Part shown: positions 33,095 to 41,937 of the stretch, piece by piece | Layout: each line of letters begins with the position of its first letter | How positions within the stretch are numbered: position 1 is the first letter of the stretch | NCBI GenBank assembly: GCA_031551135.1 | Contig: JAVBOA010000002.1 | Location: forward strand, 62,001 to 126,000 | Origin: JAITVM01 sp031551135 | GTDB lineage: Bacteria > Bacillota > Clostridia > Lachnospirales > JAITVM01 | Direction of reading: 5' to 3' | Length of the DNA stretch: 64,000 bases | Notes under the pieces: generated by a model | Databases searched by the model: none | The model's input: the letters and a program-made list of their open reading frames with translations, nothing else | Told to the model about the DNA's origin: nothing | Translations under genes and position numbers: made by a program

Positions 33095-34186
33095 ATGAGC
33101 TATCTTGTTCTGAAAAATTTAGATAAGAAATACCCCGGCGGCAAAAAGCTGATTTTGGATAAAATGAATTTGAGTATAGAAAAAGGAGAATTCATTGTTT
33201 TTCTGGGGCCGTCCGGATGCGGTAAAACCACTACAATCCGAATGATTTCGGGATTGGAAGAAGTAACCGGCGGAGAAATTTTAATTGACGGAAAACCTAT
33301 TATGCACCTTTCGCCGAAAGACCGCGGCGTGTCTATGATTTTCCAAAGCTATGCCGTTTGGCCGCATATGAAAGTTTATGATAATATTGCTTACCCTTTA
33401 AAGCTTAGAAAAAATTCTAAAGACGAAATAGATAAAAAAGTTAAAGAAGCCGCAAAAGTCGCTGATATTATGGAGTACCTTGACCGATATCCGTCGCAGC
33501 TTTCCGGAGGTCAAAGGCAGAGAGTCGCCGTGGCAAGATCAATCGTTGTTGAGCCAAAAATATTCCTGATGGATGAACCGCTTTCAAATTTGGATGCCAA
33601 GCTAAGAGTTTCTATGAGAACTGAATTGAAAAATATACATAGACAACTTTCTGCGACTTCCATATTTGTTACCCACGACCAATCGGAAGCAATGAGTTTG
33701 GCTGACCGCATTGTAGTTATGAAAGACGGTTTGATTGAACAAATCGGAACACCGAACGAGGTTTACAGTGACTGTCAAACAGTTTTTGTTGCTTCATTTA
33801 TCGGCACACCGCCAACAAACTTCTTTGAAGGAAAAGTAGAAAACGATAAAATCAGCGGAAACGGATTTTCCTATCAAACTAAAAATTATTCCGCTCTGCT
33901 TAAAGACTATAACGACAAAGATATTTTAGTCGGAATACGTCCTGAATTTTTCGAAATCAGAAGCGATAAAAACAGCGAAGAAGAATTTTTTTGCGAAACC
34001 ACTGTTACTGGCGTAGAGCCGCAAGGTTCACACAGTATAATAATTTGCCCTGTCGGAGACGTGTCTGTTAAAATCATGACAATCGAAGAGAAAAGTTTTA
34101 ATTACGGTGATAAAATTTATCTCTATGTAAAAAAAGGAAAATCTATGTTTTTTGATAAAGATACACAACAGCGTGTGCGTGATTGA
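33095..34186 (+). CDS. Sugar ABC transporter ATP-binding protein (UgpC/MsmX/YcjV-like)
   Basis: A 363-aa ATPase driving sugar import. Walker A GPSGCGKTT at 38-46, Q-loop MIFQSYAVWPHMKVYDNIAY, signature QLSGGQRQRVAVARSI, and Walker B IFLMDEPLSNLDAKLR. H-loop IFVTHDQSEAMSLADRIVVM is followed by a C-terminal OB-fold (TOBE) regulatory domain (about 235-363). The ATG at 33095 has GGAGG 7 nt upstream. Most Clostridia use one shared MsmX ATPase for many importers; here a copy is dedicated to the cluster. Confidence 0.93.
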   Translation: MSYLVLKNLDKKYPGGKKLILDKMNLSIEKGEFIVFLGPSGCGKTTTIRMISGLEEVTGGEILIDGKPIMHLSPKDRGVSMIFQSYAVWPHMKVYDNIAYPLKLRKNSKDEIDKKVKEAAKVADIMEYLDRYPSQLSGGQRQRVAVARSIVVEPKIFLMDEPLSNLDAKLRVSMRTELKNIHRQLSATSIFVTHDQSEAMSLADRIVVMKDGLIEQIGTPNEVYSDCQTVFVASFIGTPPTNFFEGKVENDKISGNGFSYQTKNYSALLKDYNDKDILVGIRPEFFEIRSDKNSEEEFFCETTVTGVEPQGSHSIIICPVGDVSVKIMTIEEKSFNYGDKIYLYVKKGKSMFFDKDTQQRVRD

Positions 34187-34196
34187 TATACTTAAA

Positions 34197-34276
34197 GCGG
34201 TTTGGTTTTCTTTAATTTATACTGTTTCCGTTTTCTGTCCTTTTGAATTGAAATAGTCTAGCAGGAATCAAGCCGC
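34197..34276. repeat. Family B repeat with a nested short family A element
   Basis: Left GCGGTTTGGTTTTC and right GGAATCAAGCCGC are inverted. Between them is a decayed short A copy (34219-34259). This repeats the B-with-A nesting seen at 5934-6117. Confidence 0.6.
34219..34259. repeat. Degraded short family A repeat nested in B
   Basis: ATACTGTTTCCGTTTTCTGT to AATTGAAATAGTCT; recognisable but with several mismatches between arms. Confidence 0.5.
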
Positions 34277-34338
34277 TAATTTTAGGAATTAAACTTATAT
34301 CGGAATTATAATACAAAAAATCGTAGGTGATGAACTAA

Positions 34339-36006
34339 TTGGAAATCATTAAAGAATATATAAAAAATATTTATCCGGAGCAATACGAGAAAGTTTACGC
34401 TGATGTAAATTCATTAATTGATAAATGGAAATCGAAGGATTTTAAGGATTATCCGTGGATTAATCAAAATGATGTAGTTTTGATTACATACGGTGACGCA
34501 ATTTTTAATGAAAACGAAAAGAGCCTTGAAACTTTAGCAAAATTTTTGAAAAATTACGCCAAAGAATGTATAAATATCGTGCATTTACTTCCGATTTGCC
34601 CCTATACCTCGGACGACGGTTTTTCCGTTGTTGATTTTCGGCAAGTCGACCAAAAACTTGGAGATTGGGAAGACGTAAAAAATTTAGGCGAAGATTTTGA
34701 TTTAATGCTGGACGCGGTTATTAATCATGTTTCAAAGTCTTCTGTATATTTTCAGGAATTTTTAAACTCTAATCCGAAATACAAAAATTTCTTTATCGAA
34801 GCCGACCCGAGTTTGGATTATTCGAAAGTTACCCGCCCTCGTACACTTCCTCTTTTGACTGAGTTTCAGACAAAAGACGGCATCTCTAATATTTGGACTA
34901 CTTTCAGTGATGACCAGATTGATTTGAATTACAAAGAGCCGCAAGTATTATTGGAAGTCTTGGATATTCTATTATTTTATGCCGAAATGGGCGCACGTTT
35001 TACCCGATTGGATGCAGTCGGTTTTATCTGGAAAGAATTAGAAAGCAGTTGTATGCATTTGCCTCAAACCCATGAAATTATAAAGCTTGCACGTGCTGTT
35101 ATCAACGCTTGCGCACCAGGCGCGAACATAATTACCGAAACAAATGTCGCACACAAAGAAAATATATCTTATTTTGGAAACGGCTATGACGAAGCCGCGC
35201 TTGTTTATCAATTTCCGCTTCCGCCATTGACTTTATATTCTTTTATCACCGGAAATGCTGAAAAGCTTACCGATTGGGCAATGTCTTTGGAAGAAACAAC
35301 CTCTGCCACTTCTTTCTTCAATTTCCTTGCCTCTCATGATGGTATCGGCCTGCGCCCGACAGAAGGGATTTTGAGCGACGACGACCGCAATTTGCTTTTG
35401 GAAGAAACTCAAAGAAAAGGCGGTTTGATTGGATGGAGAAATCTGCCGGACGGCTCTAAAACTGCTTACGAATTAAATATTAATTATATGGATGCGATTT
35501 CCGAGCCGGAAGATGCTGACGAGGAACGATGCAAAAAAACACTGGCGGCTCACGCAATTTTGTTGTCTTTGGCCGGAATGCCCGCAATTTATTATCATAG
35601 TTTATTCGGCTCTCGAAACAACCGAAAAGAAGCCATTGAAAGCGGAATTAATCGCCGAATTAACCGCGAAAAACTGGAATTTGACACGCTTGTAAAAGAA
35701 TGTAATACCGAAGGAAGTTTGCGCAATATCGTTTTTGAAGGAATCAAAAATATGTTAAAAGTACGGAGAAATAATCCTGCGTTTTCTCCAAACGCAAAGC
35801 AAGAAATTCTTAAATTGGATAAAAGACTTTTCGCTTTAAAACGCGGCGAAAAAAATAAAGTCCTGACAATTATAAATGTTTCCGCTGAAAATGTTGAAAT
35901 AGAAAAAGAAATCCAGGGAATAAATTTAATCACAGGCAAAAAAATAAACGGAAATCTAAAATTAGAGCCGTATGAATTTTACTGGATTCAGATTGAGGAG
36001 GAATAA
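34339..36006 (+). CDS. GH13_18 glycoside phosphorylase, probable glucosylglycerate phosphorylase (YcjM-like)
   Basis: A 555-aa sucrose-phosphorylase-type enzyme. It should cleave a glucoside with phosphate, giving glucose-1-phosphate and the aglycone. The barrel motifs are present: IVHLLPICPYTSDDGFSV, DAVINHVS, the nucleophile Asp in RFTRLDAVGFIWKE and the acid Glu in IITETNV. The third acidic residue is in FLASHDGIGLRPTEG. The last block and the C-terminal layout resemble YcjM-type glucosylglycerate phosphorylases more than true sucrose phosphorylases. With glycerate kinase in the cluster, glycerate is the favoured aglycone. Sucrose, sucrose-6'-phosphate or glucosylglycerol remain possible. 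It starts with TTG at 34339 behind TAGGTGA, and ends 1 nt before the ycjQ-like gene. Confidence 0.88.
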   Translation: MEIIKEYIKNIYPEQYEKVYADVNSLIDKWKSKDFKDYPWINQNDVVLITYGDAIFNENEKSLETLAKFLKNYAKECINIVHLLPICPYTSDDGFSVVDFRQVDQKLGDWEDVKNLGEDFDLMLDAVINHVSKSSVYFQEFLNSNPKYKNFFIEADPSLDYSKVTRPRTLPLLTEFQTKDGISNIWTTFSDDQIDLNYKEPQVLLEVLDILLFYAEMGARFTRLDAVGFIWKELESSCMHLPQTHEIIKLARAVINACAPGANIITETNVAHKENISYFGNGYDEAALVYQFPLPPLTLYSFITGNAEKLTDWAMSLEETTSATSFFNFLASHDGIGLRPTEGILSDDDRNLLLEETQRKGGLIGWRNLPDGSKTAYELNINYMDAISEPEDADEERCKKTLAAHAILLSLAGMPAIYYHSLFGSRNNRKEAIESGINRRINREKLEFDTLVKECNTEGSLRNIVFEGIKNMLKVRRNNPAFSPNAKQEILKLDKRLFALKRGEKNKVLTIINVSAENVEIEKEIQGINLITGKKINGNLKLEPYEFYWIQIEEE

Positions 36007-36007
36007 T

Positions 36008-37060
36008 ATGCCCAAAATGTTAATTGCCTCTGCGCCAAGGTTAGCAGAGTTTAAAGAATATACAGACCGCAAAATTGAAAAAGATGAAATTAAATGCAAA
36101 ATTCTGTATGCTTCGCCTAAACACGGAACTGAGCTTACTGATTTTCGTGCAAAAAGCCCTTTTATCGAAGAAAAATATGACGAGGAATGGCAGATTTTTG
36201 TTAAAAGAAATCCGGATGAAAAATCGGGAGTGCCTTTTGGAGAATGGAATTTAGGAAACCAATGGATTGGAAAAATTATTGAAAAAGGTGAAGCTGTACA
36301 GAATTTTGAAATCGGAGATTTAATCAGCTCATACGGCGGAATCCGTGAAACTCAAATTATTAAAGCAGTCGATAATTTCCGCTGCCGCAAGCTTCCAAAC
36401 GAAAGCCTTTGGAAAAATGCTCTTTGCTATGACCCGGCGCAATTCGCACTCGGCGGAGTTCGTGATTCGCATATTCGCCCGGGCGATTCCTGCTGTATTT
36501 ACGGGCTCGGGGCTATCGGTCAAATTGCCATGCAGCTTTGCGTAAAGCTCGGTTCTTATCCGGTAATTGTTGTCGACCCTATCGAACGCCGCCGGGAAAT
36601 TGCTTTAAAAAACGGCGCGCATTTCGCACTCGACCCGAGCGTCGGAGACATTGGATTGGAAATTAAGAAATTAACAGATAAAAAAGGTGTGGACGTTATT
36701 ATCGAAACCAGCGGTCACGTGAGCGCATTGCAAAGCGGTTTGAAAGGTCTTGCATACGGCGGAACGATTTCGTATGTAGCTTTTGCGAAAGAATTTAACG
36801 GATTGAATTTCGGACGTGAAGCTCATTTTAATGCCGCTAAAATTGTGTTCGCAAGAGCCTGCTCAGAGCCTTTGCCGGATTATCCGCGCTGGAGTCGCCG
36901 CCGTATCGAGGATACTTGTTGGAGAATGTTAGTCGAAAATTATATAAATTGTGAGGATATTATTGACCCGGTTGTAAGCTTTGAAGATTGTGCAGAAGGA
37001 TATATGGAATTTGTTGACAGAAAACCGGAGCTGAGTATTAAATTAGGTATTCAATTTTAA
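36008..37060 (+). CDS. ycjQ: MDR-family dehydrogenase, YcjQ-like (3-keto-guloside/gulose 3-reductase)
   Basis: A 350-aa medium-chain dehydrogenase that should carry out NAD(H)-dependent redox at C3 of a guloside. Residues 1-160 form the catalytic domain (KHGTELTDFRAKSPFIEE, VPFGEWNLGNQWIGKII, LCYDPAQFALGGVRDSHI). The Rossmann domain begins GLGAIGQIAMQLCVKLG. ISYVAFAKEFNGLNFGREAH and FARACSEPLPDYPRWSRRRI are almost residue-for-residue blocks of E. coli YcjQ as I remember it, so the assignment is strong. SD GAGGAGG precedes the ATG at 36008. It follows the phosphorylase by 1 nt and precedes the YcjR-like epimerase by 33 nt. Confidence 0.9.
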   Translation: MPKMLIASAPRLAEFKEYTDRKIEKDEIKCKILYASPKHGTELTDFRAKSPFIEEKYDEEWQIFVKRNPDEKSGVPFGEWNLGNQWIGKIIEKGEAVQNFEIGDLISSYGGIRETQIIKAVDNFRCRKLPNESLWKNALCYDPAQFALGGVRDSHIRPGDSCCIYGLGAIGQIAMQLCVKLGSYPVIVVDPIERRREIALKNGAHFALDPSVGDIGLEIKKLTDKKGVDVIIETSGHVSALQSGLKGLAYGGTISYVAFAKEFNGLNFGREAHFNAAKIVFARACSEPLPDYPRWSRRRIEDTCWRMLVENYINCEDIIDPVVSFEDCAEGYMEFVDRKPELSIKLGIQF

Positions 37061-37093
37061 TATTCTTAAAATGCTATAGAAACGGAGAAAATC

Positions 37094-37909
37094 ATGGTAA
37101 AATATTCAACTCACGATAAGCCTTTCTTTCCAGATTCATTGGAAGAAAAATTTGCTCTTATATCAGAATTGGGTTTTAATTCGTATGAAATAGACGGAAA
37201 AGTATTATTGGAAAATTATAAGGAAGCCGAAAAAGCCGCTAAACAAAATAATTTATCCTTCACGGCCGCTTGCAACGGAACGCGCGGCTGGATCGGCGAT
37301 TTTGATGAAGAAAAACGAAAAATGGCTATCCAGGATATTACAAAAATGCTGCAAATCGGTTCGGAAATAGGCGTACCCGGTTTTGTTGCCCCTGCGGCTT
37401 TTGGCATGTTCAGCCTATTTTTGCCGCCTTTTATCTCTCCCCGTTCGGCTGAAAAAGATAGAGAAATTCTATTAGATTCTTTATTCAAACTGGATAAAAT
37501 ATGTCAGGAAACAGGAACAAAAATATTTTTCGAGCCATTATTGCGCTACCAAGACCATATGATGAATAATCTTGAGACCGGAGCCAACATCATCGACGCT
37601 GGCGGTTTTAAAAATGTTAAACTCTGTGCCGATTTTTTTCATATGAATATGGAAGAAGCTGATATCAATAAATCTTTGGAAAAATATATTGACTATATCG
37701 GGCATATTCATCTGTCAGACAGTAACCGCCTGCATCCCGGCGGCGGTCATATAGATTTTCTGTCGGGCTTAAAAATATTAAAAAATACCGGTTACAAAGG
37801 CGGATTCGCTGTCGAATGCGTTCCCGCAAAAGAAAATCCTTTGAATGAATACAGAAAAAGTGTTGATTTGACTAAAAAATATTTTGAAATAGCCGGATTC
37901 GAGATATAA
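37094..37909 (+). CDS. ycjR: Sugar epimerase/isomerase, YcjR-like (3-keto-guloside 4-epimerase)
   Basis: A 271-aa TIM-barrel xylose-isomerase-like enzyme. In the E. coli pathway YcjR epimerises C4 of 3-keto-D-gulosides to 3-keto-D-glucosides. Shared blocks: GWIGDF, FLPPFISPRS, EPLLRYQDHMMNNLE, DFFHMNMEEADI and HIHLSDSNR, with the metal-binding acids in EPLL, DFFH and the final ECVP. The ATG at 37094 has GGAG upstream. It sits between the YcjQ-like dehydrogenase and the esterase, 15 nt before the latter, completing a YcjQ/R/S set with the divergently encoded YcjS-like enzyme. Confidence 0.88.
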   Translation: MVKYSTHDKPFFPDSLEEKFALISELGFNSYEIDGKVLLENYKEAEKAAKQNNLSFTAACNGTRGWIGDFDEEKRKMAIQDITKMLQIGSEIGVPGFVAPAAFGMFSLFLPPFISPRSAEKDREILLDSLFKLDKICQETGTKIFFEPLLRYQDHMMNNLETGANIIDAGGFKNVKLCADFFHMNMEEADINKSLEKYIDYIGHIHLSDSNRLHPGGGHIDFLSGLKILKNTGYKGGFAVECVPAKENPLNEYRKSVDLTKKYFEIAGFEI

Positions 37910-37924
37910 ACGAGGGGTGATAAT

Positions 37925-39232
37925 ATGCATATAGAATCTCCCGAAAATTTCAGAGTTTACCAACGCAATGAAAATAATCTCTGCAATGTAGAAATTAAAT
38001 TATCCGGAGACTCTTCTTTTAAAGTTTTTTGTTCTTATCAGGATAAACGCGAAAAGATAATTTTTAAGGATAAAGTTTTTTCTTTAAGTAATTTAGCTCC
38101 CGGCGAATATCGAATTTCACTTTATACGGAAGATGAAAGCGAAAAAATTCAGGAAATAATATTTTTTGTCGGAGATTTATGGGTTTTGGGCGGACAGTCC
38201 AACATGAAAGGCTTTGGAAAACTTACAGATTTAGAAGTATCCCAAAAAGGCGTTAGCTGTTTTTATATGGACAATAAATGGGATTTGGCAAAAGAACCTT
38301 TAGTTTGGCTTAACGATTCGCCGGACTCGATATATCATACAATCGAAAAACAATCTCCCGAATACAGTCCGCAAACCGAACGTTTTATGCGTACGCAAGG
38401 TGCAGGTTTAGGTTTGGCTTTCGGCAAAAAAGTTTTAGAGGAAACCGCAATCCCTATTGGTTTGATTCCTTGTGCAAAAGGCTCTACAAATATGGATGCT
38501 TGGAATCCTGACGATAAATATAATTTATATGACGCTATGCTAAATCGGATCAATCTAGTCGGCGGTAAAATCGCGGGTATTTTGTGGTATCAAGGTGAAA
38601 GCGATGCGATCGATAATATTTCGGAAAGCTATCTAAATAAAACTGTAAATATGTTTCAAAAGCTGCGCAAAGATTTAGAGCATGAAAATTTGCCGATAAT
38701 CGCCGCTCAGATTTCTGTTACATATGACAATAGCATTAATGCCGATAATTGGAATCGTGTACAAGCTATGCAGTTGGAATTGGAAGAAAGATTGGATTTT
38801 TGCCGTGTAACGCCTACAATCGACGCTGTTTTATCAGATTTAGTTCATCTGGATGCAAAATCTTTGGCAGAACTGGGAAGAAGAATGGCTCTTAACGCAC
38901 TTTCCATGCTATATAAAAAGTCATGTGAAAAAGGCCCACGGTTGAAATCTTTCAGGTGGAATGACGAACATTCGGTTCTGACTCTGCTGTTTTCGGACTG
39001 CAACGGCGGTTTGCAAAATATCAACGAAATCAAAGGTTTTTCTATTTTCGACGGAGAAAATTCTTTATATTTTCAAACACGCTTGAAAGACAGCCATTCC
39101 GTAGAACTGATATTCGAAAAAGAAATGATAAACCCGCTGATTTTATATCATGGAAAAGGCTTAAATCCGCTTGTTAATTTGAAGGACGAATTTGATTTTC
39201 CTCTTCCGGTTTTTGGCCCGATTGATCTATAA
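37925..39232 (+). CDS. SGNH-type carbohydrate acetylesterase (sialate O-acetylesterase/DUF303 family)
   Basis: A 435-aa esterase that likely removes acetyl groups from a sugar. Block I GQSNMKGFG (Ser nucleophile near 92), a GSTNMDAWNP block, WYQGESDA, and the late DLVHLDA with the catalytic Asp/His are all present. A beta-rich N-terminal part (1-75) and a C-terminal beta domain (about 340-435) flank the catalytic core. There is no signal peptide, so it acts in the cytoplasm after import. SD GAGGGGTGATA precedes the ATG at 37925. This activity is absent from the E. coli ycj set and suggests that the imported glycoside can be O-acetylated. Confidence 0.82.
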   Translation: MHIESPENFRVYQRNENNLCNVEIKLSGDSSFKVFCSYQDKREKIIFKDKVFSLSNLAPGEYRISLYTEDESEKIQEIIFFVGDLWVLGGQSNMKGFGKLTDLEVSQKGVSCFYMDNKWDLAKEPLVWLNDSPDSIYHTIEKQSPEYSPQTERFMRTQGAGLGLAFGKKVLEETAIPIGLIPCAKGSTNMDAWNPDDKYNLYDAMLNRINLVGGKIAGILWYQGESDAIDNISESYLNKTVNMFQKLRKDLEHENLPIIAAQISVTYDNSINADNWNRVQAMQLELEERLDFCRVTPTIDAVLSDLVHLDAKSLAELGRRMALNALSMLYKKSCEKGPRLKSFRWNDEHSVLTLLFSDCNGGLQNINEIKGFSIFDGENSLYFQTRLKDSHSVELIFEKEMINPLILYHGKGLNPLVNLKDEFDFPLPVFGPIDL

Positions 39233-39259
39233 TTTTTATAATTGAAAGGAATTTCGTAA

Positions 39260-40912
39260 ATGGACGGTTATGATTATATAGAAAGCTTGCCGAGAGGCAT
39301 GTATTTTTCTAAAAAAACATATAGCGATACTGATTTACCTAAATTTGATGAAATAAAGGATAAATTACCCGATCCGATTTTTGAGGACGCGCCGGATTAT
39401 GTAAATTGTTACCGGTTCGCTTTATCGATTTTATACAAAAATCTTCATAAGCCAAGCAATAACAGCGGCTATGTAAGTAATTTCGTAGATGCGGCTTTTA
39501 ACCAGCATATTTTTATGTGGGATACTGCATTCATGACTTTTTTCTGCAATATATTACACCCGTATATCCCGGGAATCCGCTCTCTGGATAATTTTTACGC
39601 AAAGCAATTTGATGATGGCGAAATCCCGAGAGAATTGGTCAGAGAGAGCGGAAAAGATTTTGAGCTTTGGGTCAACAGCGGCCGCCATCAATTATATTCT
39701 TATTTTCATAATAATTATGGCTTCCGAAAGCTCTTCACTCTTACGCATTTAACAATCAACGATTATTACAAGCCGTATTTAGGCAGATCGCCAAAGCATC
39801 CGCCATATTTAACTTTGGATAATTTGAATAATCCGATTATGGCTTGGGCAGAAATGGAGAGCTTCCGCCACACCAATGATGCCGAACGTTTGCTGATGGT
39901 TTATAAGCCACTGTATATGTATTATCTTTCTTGGTATGAATATCTGCAAAGGGATAACGGCTTATTTGTAACAGATTGGGCGACAATGGATAATTCGCCG
40001 CGCAATAAATATTTAGGCTGTGGTGTGGATTCTGCGTGTCAAATGGCCTTGTTCGGAAAAAATTTATTGGAAATCATAGATATTATTAACGAAAGAAATT
40101 TGGCAAGCAAAGAACAGCAAATTGAAATGGCAGAAGAAAGAGCAAATATTTCAAATAAACTCAATGAACTAAAGAAAGTTATCAACGAATTAATGTGGGA
40201 TGAAGAAATCGGATTTTATTTTGATTTAAAAGATGACGGAGAAAAAGCTCCCGTTAAAACCATCGCCGCTTATTGGGCACTTTTATCCGGCGTGGCTGAT
40301 GCCGAAAAAACTGAAAAACTCGTTGGATGGCTTAATAATCCTAACGCATTCAAAAGGCTTCACAGAGTTCCCGTTTGTTCTGCCGATTCCGAAGGCTTTG
40401 AGCCTCGTGGCGCATATTGGAAAGGCTCTGTTTGGGCACCTACAAATACAATGGTAATAAGGGGTTTGGAATCTGTGGGATATCCAGATTTGGCGAAAGA
40501 AATCGCAGAAAATCATTTGGATAATATCGTAAAAGTATTTTCCGATACCGGCACAATTTGGGAAAACTACCCTCCGGATTTCGCAGATAAATGCGATTCC
40601 GATAAACCGGATTTTGTCGGTTGGTCAGGCATGGCACCCATTTTATTTTTCATAGAATACAAAATCGGGATTAAATCCGACGCTGTAGCGAATAAAGTTA
40701 TTTGGAAAATACCCGAATCGAAAAAATCTGTCGGCTGTAAAAAATATTGGTTCGGCGGAAAAGAAGCTGATTTTTTGGCAACACCGACCGAAAACGGATT
40801 AGAAATAAGCATTGTGACAAAAGATAAATTTAAATTGATTATAAATTATAAAGGAATCGAAAAAACTTTTGAGATTGACGGCGATATTAAATTTATACTA
40901 TTTTCAATATAA
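39260..40912 (+). CDS. GH63/MGH1-type glycoside hydrolase (glucosyl/mannosylglycerate hydrolase-like)
   Basis: A 550-aa (alpha/alpha)6-barrel hydrolase without a signal peptide. Motifs: HIFMWDTAFMTFF, DNGLFVTDWATMDNSPRN and RGAYWKGSVWAPTNTMVIRG. They match the MGH1-like domain of GH63, which includes bacterial mannosylglycerate and glucosylglycerate hydrolases. It would release glycerate plus free hexose, parallel to the phosphorylase, and the ROK kinase nearby could phosphorylate the hexose. The last codons (ILFSI and stop, TAA at 40910-40912) are read from a family A repeat beginning at 40895, so the original C-terminus may have been altered by the insertion. It is the last gene of the right arm. 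Confidence 0.85.
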   Translation: MDGYDYIESLPRGMYFSKKTYSDTDLPKFDEIKDKLPDPIFEDAPDYVNCYRFALSILYKNLHKPSNNSGYVSNFVDAAFNQHIFMWDTAFMTFFCNILHPYIPGIRSLDNFYAKQFDDGEIPRELVRESGKDFELWVNSGRHQLYSYFHNNYGFRKLFTLTHLTINDYYKPYLGRSPKHPPYLTLDNLNNPIMAWAEMESFRHTNDAERLLMVYKPLYMYYLSWYEYLQRDNGLFVTDWATMDNSPRNKYLGCGVDSACQMALFGKNLLEIIDIINERNLASKEQQIEMAEERANISNKLNELKKVINELMWDEEIGFYFDLKDDGEKAPVKTIAAYWALLSGVADAEKTEKLVGWLNNPNAFKRLHRVPVCSADSEGFEPRGAYWKGSVWAPTNTMVIRGLESVGYPDLAKEIAENHLDNIVKVFSDTGTIWENYPPDFADKCDSDKPDFVGWSGMAPILFFIEYKIGIKSDAVANKVIWKIPESKKSVGCKKYWFGGKEADFLATPTENGLEISIVTKDKFKLIINYKGIEKTFEIDGDIKFILFSI

Positions 40913-41008
40913 AGGATAGAAAAAAATATTTCATTTCGCGCCAGAAACATTGCGCGAAACGCTCCGCTGTGAAAAATTTTTTTCTACTTATTAAAATGAA
41001 AATAGTAT
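40895..41008 (-). repeat. Family A palindromic repeat, long form, supplying a stop codon
   Basis: ATACTATTTTCAATATAAAG to AAATGAAAATAGTAT. Its first 18 bp encode the final residues and stop of the GH63-type gene. Its likely RNA hairpin follows the stop and could act as transcript end. Confidence 0.9.
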
Positions 41009-41047
41009 TACTATATAAAATTTAGAATTTTTTGATTTTTTAAAAAG

Positions 41048-41095
41048 CAAAAGAACTTTGGCAAATTGCTTCCGGCAGATTGCTAAAGTTCTTTT
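41048..41095. terminator. Bidirectional terminator between convergent operons
   Basis: AAAGAACTTTGGCAA pairs with TTGCTAAAGTTCTTTT. It lies between the GH63-type gene (plus) and the GntR gene (minus), and is framed by two family A repeats only 87 bp apart. Confidence 0.8.
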
Positions 41096-41209
41096 ATACT
41101 ATTTTCAATATAAAGGATAGAAAAAAATATTTCATTTCGCGCTAGAAACATTGCGCGAAACGCTCCGCTGTGAAAAATTTTTTTCTACTTATCAAAATTA
41201 AAATAGTAT
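41096..41209 (-). repeat. Family A palindromic repeat, long form
   Basis: ATACTATTTTCAATATAAAG to AAATTAAAATAGTAT. It is nearly identical to the copy at 40895-41008, in the same orientation, with one arm mismatch near the right end. It ends 4 bp before the GntR gene stop. Confidence 0.9.
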
Positions 41210-41213
41210 TATA

Positions 41214-41930
41214 TTATTGGCTGATTTCAATAATAAATTTATTTCTATCGGCAGGATAAAAATTTTCCGAATATTCAATCGGCCTGTTCTCCGAATCATA
41301 CCCAACCGAAGAAATAAAATGACATGGCAAATTTTCCGACAATCCAAATAATTTCGAATTATTTTCGCTTAAAAATTTGATCTCTAAAATCCGCATAACT
41401 TTTTGGATTTTTATGCCTGATTCATTTAAAACATCATAAAATGATAATTTTTCGAAATCATACTGAAAAGCGTTCGGCAAAATCGAATAAGGGAAAAAAA
41501 CCGTTGTTAAAATTATCGGCTTGCTTTCCTCTCCTTCTTTTATAAATCTCAGCCTTTTTAGTTTTACAATCCGCTCATCCTCGTTAATCGCCAACTGCTT
41601 TTGGACATTTTCGTTCGGGAATGTCAGGCTCATTTCAAGAACTTTTGTATCCGGCAGCAACCCTTTTTTCTCCATTTCATGATTATAACTCTCTATAAAT
41701 CTTGTGTATTCCTGCAGAACTTTTGGTTTTGTGACAAAACTGCCACGCCCTTTAGTCCGCTTCAAATACCCGTCATTCACTAATTTATTCATAGCTTGGC
41801 GAACCGTCGGGCGGCTGATTTTAAAGAGCGCAGATAAATCCATTTCTTTCGGAATCGGGTCGCCCTCTTTCAGGCTTCCGTCCTGTATTTGATCAAATAT
41901 ATATCGATACACTTTTAAATAAGAATGCAT
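41214..41930 (-). CDS. GntR/HutC-family transcriptional regulator
   Basis: A 238-aa regulator. N-terminal winged HTH (GSLKEGDPIPKEMDLSALFK, ISRPTVRQAMNKLVNDGYLK, RTKGRGSFV), then a UTRA effector-binding domain (about 80-238; ENLPCHFISSVGYDSENRPI). HutC-type members sense sugars or sugar phosphates. It lies 7 nt after the ROK gene in the same operon; SD GGAAGG overlaps the ROK stop. It probably autoregulates through the palindrome near 42925, and may add a second layer of control to the glycoside cluster. Confidence 0.92.
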   Translation of the reverse strand: MHSYLKVYRYIFDQIQDGSLKEGDPIPKEMDLSALFKISRPTVRQAMNKLVNDGYLKRTKGRGSFVTKPKVLQEYTRFIESYNHEMEKKGLLPDTKVLEMSLTFPNENVQKQLAINEDERIVKLKRLRFIKEGEESKPIILTTVFFPYSILPNAFQYDFEKLSFYDVLNESGIKIQKVMRILEIKFLSENNSKLFGLSENLPCHFISSVGYDSENRPIEYSENFYPADRNKFIIEISQ

Positions 41931-41937
41931 TTTATCG

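Noticed and set aside
34339..36006. Naming the GH13 enzyme a true sucrose phosphorylase
   Set aside because: Sequence blocks and gene context (glycerate kinase, YcjQ/R/S homologues) favour the YcjM-like group; substrate left as probable.
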